This document shows, piece by piece, positions 1 to 7,265 of a stretch of 21,571 nt of DNA; position 1 is the stretch's first letter; every line of letters starts with the position of its first letter. The stretch spans positions 1 through 21,571 of the forward strand of contig DVIR01000054.1 of assembly GCA_018711085.1 (NCBI GenBank), in the 5' to 3' direction. A model generated the notes under the pieces. That model did not search any database, was not told where the DNA came from, and saw only the letters and a list, made by a program, of their open reading frames with translations. The stretch comes from Faeciplasma gallinarum (GTDB lineage Bacteria; Bacillota; Clostridia; Oscillospirales; Ruminococcaceae). The position numbers and the translations under genes are program-made.

Positions 1-75
1 AACTGTAGATGTAAGACAAGAAGTGAGATTTTAAAGATAAAGAATGTGCGCATGGTATGTAAGTCATTCTTACGG

Positions 76-119
76 TTAAACTGTACCGCTATGCATTTTT
101 TGCTAAGGCGGTAGTTTAA
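76..119 (+). other. Hairpin with a 2-nt bulge upstream of the first gene
   Basis: Bases 76-81 and 84-89 pair with 108-119 to give 12 Watson-Crick pairs. A TG bulge at 82-83 interrupts the stem, and the loop is 90-107. It is followed by an A-rich rather than T-rich stretch, so on the plus strand it is not a normal terminator. It may be part of the leader of the gene at 171, or the end of an upstream gene outside the window. The pairing is seen directly; its function is unknown. Confidence 0.4.
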
Positions 120-134
120 TAAAAAAATTAAAAA

Positions 135-152
135 CATGATTTTTTAATCATG
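135..152 (+). promoter_or_regulatory. Small perfect hairpin just upstream of the ribosome site
   Basis: CATGATT (135-141) pairs perfectly with AATCATG (146-152) around a TTTT loop. It ends 5 nt before the GGAGGG ribosome site at 158-163 of the secreted protein gene. It could be a palindromic operator or an RNA hairpin that affects ribosome access. The region is very AT-rich, so a chance palindrome is possible. Confidence 0.3.
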
Positions 153-170
153 ATATCGGAGGGATTTAAA

Positions 171-1361
171 ATGAAAAAGACACTCAAGCGTCTTGCCCTG
201 ATTGCCATGGCTGTTGTCATGGCCGCGACATCCTCTCTTTGCTTGGGGGCGGAAGATACCGCAGCTGTCGAAACGCCCGAAACCTTTGAAACGGAGTATA
301 CAAGACTTCAATACCTCTCGGAAGCGTACCGCATAATGGATGAAGATGTAAAGAGCGGTGCTGCTCCGCACTGGTCAGATAGCTCTGTTATTTACGATGA
401 AAGACCGATATACTCCTGCTATGACAAGATAATCGGATACACATTCGCAATATCCACCGACGACGAGCCTACAGGATATTTGCAGCTGATGGACTACGGA
501 AACGGCCCGGAATTTTCACAATCAAGTACACTTTACACACCTGATTTTTTAACCAATGCCGATTTTATCGAAGAAAAATCCGTTGACGGAAAGCTCTACG
601 GCGGATTGGGAATGTACAATCTGATAAAGACCGAGTCAGGTAATTACATAGTTTTAGGCTGGGACGAAACTCTCACCACCACAGAGTGTCAGCAGGTGTA
701 TGAGGAGACGTTCTACAGAAGAAGAGCTGATGATGAGCAGGAAAGCGTAACGGTCGAGCGCCCCGAAGAGAGCGTTAAGACCGAAGAACAGCTTGAGAGC
801 CTTTACGACGGCATAGATTACCCTTGGGCAGTTTGCGGCGACTATGAGGACGTGTACATCACAAACAAAAAAGGGATTTCTCAAGCAATGCAAAATTTCA
901 GCTCGCCCCTTGCGGGAGCAAACATCATCGGGTATCTTAAAAGCCTCGAAATAAGCCCCATACCCGATTCCTATTCGGATAACGCCATTCTCACCGGCAT
1001 GTACACAGCTATGGACACAAACGATTATGCCACGGCTGCGGGCTATACATGCAGCGGAACGGAAGAATCTAAAATACAGTTTGGCTTTCTGTCGTTCTGC
1101 CAAAGCTACTCTGCCGGCACACCTGCGACAAGCGTTTACACAAGTGCATCTGACATAACAGAGGCAAAGCTCAAGAGCTATCTTGACAACGGCTGCCTGC
1201 TCCTGACCACTGTTTCTGACTACATGGGCAGCGCACATTCAATGGTTATCTTCGGATACATGGGTTCAACATTTTATGTTGCGGACGGAATAAATCGCGG
1301 ATACAGATGCATGTCAAGAGATGCGCTTTCAATAGACCACCTCATGACCGTAAAATTCTGA
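171..1361 (+). CDS. Secreted protein with C39-peptidase-like C-terminal domain, function unknown
   Basis: A 396-residue protein. The ATG at 171 is chosen because GGAGGG lies 7 nt upstream and the protein then opens with a classic signal peptide (MKKTLKR, a hydrophobic core, and cleavage near residue 27). An in-frame ATG at 150 has no ribosome site. The mature N-terminal half is acidic and unfamiliar, with a Glu-rich linker near residues 180-210. The C-terminal ~160 residues resemble the papain-like C39 family: a helix-forming FSSPLAGANIIGYL segment (about 243-256) where active enzymes usually have a Cys, and GSAHSMVIFGY (His about 356) followed by an ADG/N region. The expected nucleophile Cys appears to be Ser, so it may be a non-catalytic or altered member. 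The fold assignment is by motif resemblance only. It is monocistronic, with a terminator 13 nt after the stop. Confidence 0.8.
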   Translation: MKKTLKRLALIAMAVVMAATSSLCLGAEDTAAVETPETFETEYTRLQYLSEAYRIMDEDVKSGAAPHWSDSSVIYDERPIYSCYDKIIGYTFAISTDDEPTGYLQLMDYGNGPEFSQSSTLYTPDFLTNADFIEEKSVDGKLYGGLGMYNLIKTESGNYIVLGWDETLTTTECQQVYEETFYRRRADDEQESVTVERPEESVKTEEQLESLYDGIDYPWAVCGDYEDVYITNKKGISQAMQNFSSPLAGANIIGYLKSLEISPIPDSYSDNAILTGMYTAMDTNDYATAAGYTCSGTEESKIQFGFLSFCQSYSAGTPATSVYTSASDITEAKLKSYLDNGCLLLTTVSDYMGSAHSMVIFGYMGSTFYVADGINRGYRCMSRDALSIDHLMTVKF

Positions 1362-1374
1362 TGAAAACAATTTA

Positions 1375-1408
1375 AACTCCCTGCGCCTGACGGCGTGGGG
1401 AGTTTTTT
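1375..1408. terminator. Rho-independent terminator, probably bidirectional
   Basis: A 13-bp stem (1375-1387 with 1392-1404, two G-T wobbles) closes a TGAC loop and is followed by TTTTTT (1403-1408). It ends the secreted-protein transcript. Read on the minus strand, the stem is followed by TTTAAATTGTTTT, so it may also stop the converging spoVA operon. Confidence 0.9.
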
Positions 1409-1442
1409 GTGCGCCGCTACGATTTCAGTGCTGCCCGATGTG

Positions 1443-1497
1443 GGCATGCCTGCTCCGTGCGGCTTATGGCACACCTGAAGAAGGCACGCCTGCTCCG
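1443..1497. repeat. Pair of 15-nt imperfect direct repeats in the convergent gap
   Basis: GGCATGCCTGCTCCG (1443-1457) and GGCACGCCTGCTCCG (1483-1497) match at 14 of 15 positions and start 40 nt apart. They lie between the shared terminator and the stop codon of spoVAE. No function can be assigned. Confidence 0.45.
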
Positions 1498-1512
1498 CAG
1501 TGCCGGCTTTTA

Positions 1513-1872
1513 CTATGCCGACTTTGAGCGGGGTCTGAATAACAGCGACATCAAAAGTCCCATCGACATTGCGGCGGTTATTCCCGCTGCGCCGGCTGTC
1601 AGGCCTCCCGTCAGCACGCCCAAAAATCCCTTTTCGTCTACGGCTTTTTTCACACCGTCGGATATGAGATACCCGAACCCCGTCAGCGGCACGCTTGCGC
1701 CCGCTCCGGCAAAGTCTATGAGCCGCCCGTACACGCCCATTGCGCCGAGCGCAACTCCCGCAACGACGTATATCACAAGTATTCTTGCGGGTGTGAGGTT
1801 TGTATAATCAATGAGAAGCTGCCCGACGGCACATAAAAGCCCGCCCACCAAAAACGCCAGCAAAAACTGCAT
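1513..1872 (-). CDS. spoVAE: Stage V sporulation protein AE (SpoVAE/SpoVAEb), membrane subunit
   Basis: A 119-residue hydrophobic protein of the SpoVA family. The family sits in the inner membrane of the spore and takes part in moving dipicolinic acid into the forespore and out during germination. It has three to four predicted membrane segments (about residues 2-20, 30-47, 58-72 and 85-112) with Gly/Ala-rich helices, and a short basic tail RPRSKSA. Length and sequence style (GVYGRLIDFAGAGASVPLTG) match SpoVAE family members. AAGGAGGG lies 8 nt upstream of the start and overlaps the stop codon of spoVAD, with 14 nt between the genes, so the two are probably translationally coupled. Confidence 0.92.
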   Translation of the reverse strand: MQFLLAFLVGGLLCAVGQLLIDYTNLTPARILVIYVVAGVALGAMGVYGRLIDFAGAGASVPLTGFGYLISDGVKKAVDEKGFLGVLTGGLTAGAAGITAAMSMGLLMSLLFRPRSKSA

Positions 1873-1880
1873 ACATTATC

Positions 1881-1888
1881 CCTCCTTT
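1881..1888 (-). promoter_or_regulatory. spoVAE ribosome binding site overlapping the spoVAD stop
   Basis: On the minus strand AAGGAGGG sits 8 nt before the spoVAE ATG, and its first bases are part of the TAA stop of spoVAD. This arrangement is typical of translational coupling. Confidence 0.75.
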
Positions 1889-2960
1889 AATTTTCTTCGG
1901 ACGTAAGCCACACAAGGTGCGATATACTCGGTATGCTCCTGCCCTGCTGGGACGACGTCGTGGAAAGCAGCGCCCCCGTTGCGGCAAAGAGTATGTTTTT
2001 CAGCTTTTTGCTCCGAAGAAGCGGCACAAAGTGCCCGCAAAGCATGCTTGCCGCGCATCCGCACCCCGACCCGCCGGCATGCACGTCCTGCTCTTTTGAA
2101 AATATCATGCAGCCGCAGTCGGTATGCACCTGCGCCGCTCTTATGCCCGCCTCGCCCATGCCGCCCATGCCGCAGAGGTTTTCGCCCCTTAGCATGCCGT
2201 GCAGGATTTTTGAGCCTACCAAGCCCAAATCGCCCGTCACTATGGCGTCAAAGATGTTCGGGTCGGCATGCGTGTCCGCAAAAAACTGCGCTATCGTCGA
2301 GTACGCCGCAGGAGCCATAGCCGCGCCCATGTTGTTTGCATCCTTTATTCCCGCGTCGGTTATCCTGCCCGCCGTCACGGCTTTGACATAGGGCGGAGAG
2401 CTTTGCCGCTCGACAATCAACGCGCCTGCGGCGGTTGCCGTCCACTGTGATGTGGGCGTCCTCTGCCCGCCGTAGTCGAGAGGAAGTCTGTACTGCCGCT
2501 CGGCGGTGCAAAAGTGCGAGGATGTTATGGCGCATGCGCTCTTTGCGGCGCGTGCTCCGACGGCTGCGGCGGCAAGCATCAGCCCCTCCGCCATGGTGGA
2601 GCATGCTCCGTATATCCCCACAAAGGGTATGTCAAAATCCGCCGTGCCGAAGCTCGTACCTATGCACTGGTTCAGCAGGTCGCCCCCGAACAGCACCGAA
2701 ATGTCTTTTCCGCTCACGCCGCGCTTTTCAAGCACCGTTTGCAGCGCAAGCCCCTGCATGGCGCTTTCCGCGCCCTCAAAGCTGTCCTGACCGAAGCGGT
2801 CGTCCTTGTCTATATAATCAAAGCAGCTGCCGTAAGGCCCTGCGCCCTCTTTTATCCCGCCTATTGCCGCAGCGGCGGATATTGAAACGCCGGAGCCTAT
2901 AAGAAGGCTTGCCCTGCCCACCGGCTTTACCTGCTCGATTTTATCAAATCCTTCAAGCAT
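1887..2960 (-). CDS. spoVAD: Stage V sporulation protein AD (SpoVAD), DPA-binding thiolase-fold protein
   Basis: A 357-residue soluble protein of the SpoVAD family, which has a thiolase-like fold and binds dipicolinic acid as part of the SpoVA channel complex. Family hallmarks are visible: YGACSTMAEGLMLAAAAVGA, SSHFCTAERQYRLPLDYGGQ, the following TPTSQWTATAAGA, and a Gly/Cys-rich HAGGSGCGCAASMLCGHFVP near the C-terminus. The ATG at 2960 is chosen over the in-frame ATG at 2996 because GGAGGA lies about 6 nt before it and the family normally begins shortly before VGRASLLIGSG. It is the first gene of a two-gene operon with spoVAE. No spoVAC lies upstream, where it usually would. A sigma-G-like promoter precedes it, consistent with forespore expression. 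Confidence 0.96.
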   Translation of the reverse strand: MLEGFDKIEQVKPVGRASLLIGSGVSISAAAAIGGIKEGAGPYGSCFDYIDKDDRFGQDSFEGAESAMQGLALQTVLEKRGVSGKDISVLFGGDLLNQCIGTSFGTADFDIPFVGIYGACSTMAEGLMLAAAAVGARAAKSACAITSSHFCTAERQYRLPLDYGGQRTPTSQWTATAAGALIVERQSSPPYVKAVTAGRITDAGIKDANNMGAAMAPAAYSTIAQFFADTHADPNIFDAIVTGDLGLVGSKILHGMLRGENLCGMGGMGEAGIRAAQVHTDCGCMIFSKEQDVHAGGSGCGCAASMLCGHFVPLLRSKKLKNILFAATGALLSTTSSQQGRSIPSISHLVWLTSEEN

Positions 2961-2990
2961 AAATTCCTCCGAAAGATAATTTTTCGGTAT

Positions 2991-3020
2991 TATCATTAGC
3001 TTTCGGGCAAAAAATATTCC
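2991..3020 (-). promoter_or_regulatory. Candidate sigma-G promoter of spoVAD-spoVAE
   Basis: On the minus strand GGAATA (3015-3020) and AATGATA (2991-2997) are 17 nt apart, resembling the sigma-G pattern TGAATA-17/18-CATACTA. The -35 matches 5 of 6 and the -10 about 4 of 7. The predicted start of transcription, around 2984, leaves a short leader containing the GGAGGA ribosome site. spoVA operons are known sigma-G targets, which supports the call, but the -10 match is weak. Confidence 0.45.
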
Positions 3021-3060
3021 TGCGGCGGGTTTTTGCGCTGAAAAAGTGAGCGCACAGCGC

Positions 3061-3089
3061 TTGAAAGCGGCGAGGGAAAAGTGTATAAT
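3061..3089 (+). promoter_or_regulatory. Sigma-A promoter, TTGAAA-17-TATAAT
   Basis: TTGAAA (3061-3066) and a perfect TATAAT (3084-3089) are separated by exactly 17 nt. Transcription would begin near 3096, giving a leader of about 48 nt before the lipoprotein. It probably serves the lipoprotein, the prolyl isomerase and uvrC, since no clear promoter or terminator is visible between them. Confidence 0.8.
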
Positions 3090-3143
3090 TACATAATATA
3101 TATGCTACCATGCGGCAGACTCTTGCCGCGAAAGGACGGATAG

Positions 3144-3953
3144 ATGATGAACTATAAAGCGAGAATTGCTGCCGCTCTTCTTTGCGCGGCGATGGCAGTG
3201 GCTGCATGCGGCTGCGGCAGCGGCACGCAGGAGCAGGGCGAACAAACGTCAGCGGCGCAGACCACCGTTTCAGCAGAGCCGGTGCAAACCGATACAGCGC
3301 CCGTGACAGTGCCGACAGAGCCAGCCGTGACAAGTGCAGATATCACATCCGCTCAGGAGAGCGAAATCACCGCCGCCGGCACAGACATGACAGGCGCCGA
3401 TGAAGAAGTGTCGATAGAAGAGCTTGACCTTTCCGCGCCCAGGTGCTTAGAGCTTTTAAACTCCGACCACGTCCACGCAAAGCTCATAGAGGCGGTGTCA
3501 TATGACAACGAGGAGACGTCGAGCATAGAGCGCGAGTACTACGTTGACGGCGAAAACGCGGTGTACATAAACGGCTCGCAGAAAATCATCATGGATGCGG
3601 ACACGGTCACGGTAGCGGATCTTGACAACATGACCTACTACCGCTACGAGAGGCAGGGCGGTGAAGGCTCCGCAAACTTCGGATACGGCATAGACAACTA
3701 CAGCTTTTATTTCACCGAGACGTCCTCTGACGGAACGTGGACGGAGGTCTACAACGTCTCGGCGCACGGCGGAACGCTTGTGTCTACATGGACATTCTTC
3801 CCGAGCGGCACCATAACCGTTTCGGATGTCAGCCCTGAGTTCGGCTCATACTACTGGTACAGCTTTGAGCTAATTGAGACGGATGTTTCGGGCATGGACA
3901 TGGGCTTGCCGGACGGCATGACGGAAGTTGAGTATGACGACTCGGGAATGTAA
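3144..3953 (+). CDS. Lipoprotein of unknown function
   Basis: A 269-residue protein with a short basic start (MMNYKAR), a hydrophobic Ala-rich core and a cysteine-rich end, VAACGCGSG. Lipidation is likely at Cys22 (VAAC) or Cys24. Residues about 27-85 form a Thr/Ala/Glu-rich, low-complexity linker typical of surface lipoproteins. The remaining ~180 residues are rich in Tyr and acidic residues and look like beta-structure; I recognise no family. A second ATG follows directly at 3147, and AAAGGACGG precedes both. It has a strong sigma-A promoter and lies 30 nt upstream of the prolyl isomerase gene. It may be an extracytoplasmic substrate-binding or sensing protein, but nothing shows which. Confidence 0.85.
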   Translation: MMNYKARIAAALLCAAMAVAACGCGSGTQEQGEQTSAAQTTVSAEPVQTDTAPVTVPTEPAVTSADITSAQESEITAAGTDMTGADEEVSIEELDLSAPRCLELLNSDHVHAKLIEAVSYDNEETSSIEREYYVDGENAVYINGSQKIIMDADTVTVADLDNMTYYRYERQGGEGSANFGYGIDNYSFYFTETSSDGTWTEVYNVSAHGGTLVSTWTFFPSGTITVSDVSPEFGSYYWYSFELIETDVSGMDMGLPDGMTEVEYDDSGM

Positions 3954-3983
3954 AGATAAATCAAGTAAAGTGAGGAAATCATT

Positions 3984-4463
3984 ATGGCAATCAAGGCAAC
4001 TATAGAGATGGAAAACGGCAAGAAGATGACGCTCGAGCTTTATCCGGAGTATGCTCCGCAGACGGTTGAAAACTTTGTGGAGCTTGCTAATGAGCATTTT
4101 TACGACGGGCTTATCTTCCACAGGGTTATAAAGAACTTCATGATACAGGGCGGCGACCCTTTGGGAACGGGATTCGGCGGCTCGGACAAGAAGATAAAGG
4201 GCGAATTTGCGGCAAACGGCGTGAACAACCCCCTGCGCCACGAAAGAGGCGTGATATCCATGGCGAGGTCTCAAAGCCCCAACTCCGCATCATCTCAGTT
4301 TTTCATAGTCCACAAGGATTCGCCGCATCTTGACGGGCAGTATGCCGCGTTCGGAAAAGTCGTAGACGGCATAGACGTTGTGGACGAAATAGCGTCTGTC
4401 AGAACAGACTACAACGACAAGCCGCTCAAGGAGCAAAAGATAAAGACAATAACGATAAACTGA
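3984..4463 (+). CDS. Peptidyl-prolyl cis-trans isomerase, cyclophilin type
   Basis: A 159-residue single-domain cyclophilin with no signal peptide, so cytoplasmic. It interconverts cis and trans peptide bonds before proline and helps protein folding. Core active-site motifs are present: FHRVIKNFMIQGGDP (Arg47, Phe52, Met53, Gln55), SSQFFI and HLDGQYAAFG. The Trp that binds cyclosporin in human cyclophilin A is replaced by His just before LDG, as is common in bacterial members. GTGAGG lies about 8 nt before the ATG. It stands between a lipoprotein and uvrC, probably in one transcript; UvrC translation starts 22 nt after its stop. Symbols such as ppiB are used for this family, but orthology cannot be fixed from sequence alone. 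Confidence 0.95.
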   Translation: MAIKATIEMENGKKMTLELYPEYAPQTVENFVELANEHFYDGLIFHRVIKNFMIQGGDPLGTGFGGSDKKIKGEFAANGVNNPLRHERGVISMARSQSPNSASSQFFIVHKDSPHLDGQYAAFGKVVDGIDVVDEIASVRTDYNDKPLKEQKIKTITIN

Positions 4464-4485
4464 TTTAAAAAAGGAGGCGCAAGCG

Positions 4486-6336
4486 GTGAGAGTAACCGAG
4501 CGTGACAACCCGAGGCTTGAGTACCTTCGGGAAAAGACATTAAAGCTCACCACATCGCCCGGTTGTTACATCATGAAAAACAAGGCGGGGACGATAATAT
4601 ACATCGGCAAAGCCAAGAACCTGCGCAACCGCGTCTCGACATATTTCCACGACAACGACCACCTGCCCAAGGTTGCAAAGATGGTCTCAAACGTATACGA
4701 CTACGAGTTCATAGTCACCGGTTCGGAGTATGAGGCGCTTGTGCTCGAGGCGTCTCTTATCAAGCAGCACAAGCCGAAATACAACATCCTTTTAAAGGAC
4801 GACAAGGGCTACACCTACATCAAGATTTCAGACGAGGAATACCCGCGCATAACCCGTGAGATGCAGAAAAAAGGCCCCGGCACTTTTATAGGCCCCTACA
4901 CGAGCGGACTTACATCAAGCCAGACGGTGCAGGAGGTCAATCGGGTGTTCATGCTCCCCACCTGCAAAAGGGTGTTCCCCCGAGACTTCAAAAAGGGCAG
5001 ACCGTGCTTAAACTATCAGATAAAGAGGTGCATAGGCCTTTGTCGGGGATGCATATCCCGCGAGGACTACGCGGCAATAATAAACGATGCAATACAATAC
5101 ATCAAAAGCGGCAGCTCCGCGTCCGTAGAGGAAATGACACGGGAGATGAACCGCCTTTCGGACAACCTCGAGTTTGAAAAGGCGGCGATTTTGCGGGACA
5201 GGATAGCAGCCATAAAGAGGGCGGCGGACACACAAAAGATATTTGAAAAAAACCTTCCGGACAGCGACTTTATAGCTCTTGCGAAAAACGGAGAGCTGAG
5301 CTGCATGACGGTTTTGATATACCGCGGCGGCAAGCTCACCGACAAGGCGGACTTCATGCTCGGCGGCATAGAGGACGACGCCGCTGCAAGGGAGGATTTT
5401 CTCATGCAGTACTACGACCGCGCGCCGAACATCCCCAAAAACATTTATATAGACTGCCAGACCCCCGAGCTTGACAACATACGGCGATATCTTTGCGAGA
5501 AGTCCTCGCATGCGGTTTCGATATCCGTCCCGCAGCGCGGAGAGCTTTTAAAGCTTGTGAACATGGCTCACGAAAACGCCGCAGAGCAGCTGTCTGTCAG
5601 AGTCGGAAGAACGGAGCGTGAAATAGCTGCGCTTGAGGAGCTGTCGGGGCTTTTGGGGCTTTCAAAGACGCCTGAGTACATCGAGTGTTACGACATATCA
5701 AACCTTGCGTCCTCCGACATGGTCGGCGGCATGGTTGTCATGGACAACGGCAGGTTTGCAAAGAAATACTACAAAAAGTTCAACATCAAAAGCGTTTCCG
5801 AGCAGGACGACTACGCAAGCATGCGTGAGGTGCTTTACCGCAGGTTTAAGGAATACCTTAGCCCGGACTGCACCGACGAGGGCTTTAAAAGGCTTCCCGA
5901 CCTCATCTTTTTGGACGGAGGAAAGGGTCATGTCGATGCGGTAAAGCCGCTTTTGGAGGAGCTTAAAATAGACGTACCGCTCTTCGGACTTGTAAAGGAC
6001 GACCGCCACCACACCCGTGCAGTGATTTCAAGCGGCGGCGAGGAGATACAAATAGCAAAATCCCGCACGGTCTTTTCACTGCTCACAAAACTTCAGGACG
6101 AGGTTCACCGCTACACGATAACCTTCCAGACTTCAAAGCGCTCGGCGCACATCCGCGAGACCGAGCTTACAAAGATACCCGGCATAGGCGAGAAGAAAGC
6201 GCAGGCTCTTTTGCTGAGCTTCAAGACCAAGCAGCAGCTTCGCAGCGCGTCGGTTGAGGACATCGCGGCAGTTATGAAAATAAGCCTTGAAAAGGCGGCT
6301 GTGGTCAAGTCGGAGTTTATAGACAACCTCAGCTGA
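4486..6336 (+). CDS. uvrC: UvrABC excinuclease subunit C
   Basis: A 616-residue UvrC, the nuclease that cuts on both sides of a DNA lesion during nucleotide excision repair. Domains in order: GIY-YIG nuclease (residues ~22-100, here GCYIM with IIYIGKAKNLRNRV); four cysteines, Cys160, Cys174, Cys182 and Cys186, spaced like the iron-sulfur ligands reported in E. coli UvrC; a UVR motif around MNRLSDNLEFEKAAILRDRI that contacts UvrB; an RNase H-like nuclease with Asp403 (ECYDISN), Asp477 (FLDGGKGH) and His541 (DEVHRY); and helix-hairpin-helix DNA-binding motifs (LTKIPGIGEKKAQALL). The GTG start at 4486 has AAGGAGG 8 nt upstream. The length is normal. The first motif reads GCY rather than the usual GIY/GVY, a mild variation. 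Confidence 0.98.
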   Translation: MRVTERDNPRLEYLREKTLKLTTSPGCYIMKNKAGTIIYIGKAKNLRNRVSTYFHDNDHLPKVAKMVSNVYDYEFIVTGSEYEALVLEASLIKQHKPKYNILLKDDKGYTYIKISDEEYPRITREMQKKGPGTFIGPYTSGLTSSQTVQEVNRVFMLPTCKRVFPRDFKKGRPCLNYQIKRCIGLCRGCISREDYAAIINDAIQYIKSGSSASVEEMTREMNRLSDNLEFEKAAILRDRIAAIKRAADTQKIFEKNLPDSDFIALAKNGELSCMTVLIYRGGKLTDKADFMLGGIEDDAAAREDFLMQYYDRAPNIPKNIYIDCQTPELDNIRRYLCEKSSHAVSISVPQRGELLKLVNMAHENAAEQLSVRVGRTEREIAALEELSGLLGLSKTPEYIECYDISNLASSDMVGGMVVMDNGRFAKKYYKKFNIKSVSEQDDYASMREVLYRRFKEYLSPDCTDEGFKRLPDLIFLDGGKGHVDAVKPLLEELKIDVPLFGLVKDDRHHTRAVISSGGEEIQIAKSRTVFSLLTKLQDEVHRYTITFQTSKRSAHIRETELTKIPGIGEKKAQALLLSFKTKQQLRSASVEDIAAVMKISLEKAAVVKSEFIDNLS

Positions 6337-6388
6337 TATACACGTTTTGACGCAGACATGAATTTATCATCACTTTTCGCATGATATA

Positions 6389-6417
6389 TGGACAAAAAAC
6401 GGATTATGAAGTATAAT
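6389..6417 (+). promoter_or_regulatory. Sigma-A promoter, TGGACA-17-TATAAT
   Basis: TGGACA (6389-6394) and TATAAT (6412-6417) are 17 nt apart, 53 nt downstream of uvrC. It should start a transcript near 6424 covering the TIM-barrel gene, rsmD and coaD, which are closely packed. Confidence 0.72.
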
Positions 6418-6475
6418 GGCACTGTGAATCGTCACGCGCGGCGTGGTTTCCGAATATACTTCTCGGAGGACAGAC

Positions 6476-7234
6476 ATGACTGATACAACCGATATAAACA
6501 ACACGTCCGCATACGACGGAGCAAACGCCTCCGCCGCTGCCGATGCAAACCTTTCCGCCGCAAGCGGAGCAAAAAAGATACCGTCATACCAGGGGACACT
6601 GCGCAGCCACACGCTCAGCGTCCCGGAATGCATATACAAATGCAGCGGAATAGTGATATTCGGCAGAAGAATAAAGTCGCTCGTCTTTTCTACAGACGTT
6701 GCGGTCATAAAAAACATAAACACAGACGCCGTAATAGCCGTCTACCCTTTCACCCCGCAGCCCGTGATATCACAGGCGATAATATCCGTTTCGGATGCGC
6801 CGGTGTTTGTCGGAGTGGGCGGAGGCCTTACCGGCGGAGACAGAACCGTAAGGCTTGCGCAGGAGGCTGAAAACCAGGGCGCATACGGCGTTGTGGTGAA
6901 CGCGCCGATAGATGCAAACATCATTCCCCTGATAAAGCAGACGATTGAGCTGCCGGTCGTTGCGACTATAGTTTCTCAAAAGCAGGACATAGACCGCAGG
7001 ATAGAAGTCGGGGCGGACATACTGAACGTGGCGGCATCGGTAAAGACGCCCGAGCTTGTCCGCGCAATACGCGAGCGGTATCCCGACATACCTATAATAG
7101 CCACCGGCGGACCTACGGACGAATCAATAATAAAAACCATAGAGGCGGGAGCGAACGCGATAACATACACACCTCCGACGAACGGCGAGGTGTTTGCGCA
7201 AACCATGAGCCGCTACCGCCAAAGATACGAGTGA
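6476..7234 (+). CDS. Uncharacterised (beta/alpha)8-barrel protein
   Basis: A 252-residue protein. The ATG at 6476 is preferred over 6443 because GGAGGA lies 5 nt upstream of it and because the sigma-A promoter would put only a short leader before 6443. The first ~40 residues are Asp/Ala/Ser-rich and probably disordered. The rest looks like a phosphate-binding TIM barrel: GVGGGLTGGDRTVRLAQEAE, GVVVNAPIDANIIPLIKQ, VGADILNVAASVKTPEL and, near the C-terminus, IIATGGPTDESI followed by GANAITYTPP. The ATGGPT loop and the preceding strands recall phosphate-binding barrels such as KDPG aldolase, NanE or ThiG, but no catalytic set is clear, so I assign no reaction. It lies upstream of rsmD with a 31-nt gap. 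Confidence 0.82.
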   Translation: MTDTTDINNTSAYDGANASAAADANLSAASGAKKIPSYQGTLRSHTLSVPECIYKCSGIVIFGRRIKSLVFSTDVAVIKNINTDAVIAVYPFTPQPVISQAIISVSDAPVFVGVGGGLTGGDRTVRLAQEAENQGAYGVVVNAPIDANIIPLIKQTIELPVVATIVSQKQDIDRRIEVGADILNVAASVKTPELVRAIRERYPDIPIIATGGPTDESIIKTIEAGANAITYTPPTNGEVFAQTMSRYRQRYE

Positions 7235-7265
7235 CCCATCCTTACAAAAAGGCAGGATTGATAAA

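Noticed and set aside
654..1238. Long minus-strand reading frame opposite the first gene
   Set aside because: No ribosome site, Cys/Arg-rich random-looking protein, and fully antisense to a gene with signal peptide, ribosome site and terminator.
1409..2902. Several plus-strand reading frames across the spoVA genes
   Set aside because: They are antisense shadows of spoVAE and spoVAD, Pro/Arg/Cys-rich and without ribosome sites.
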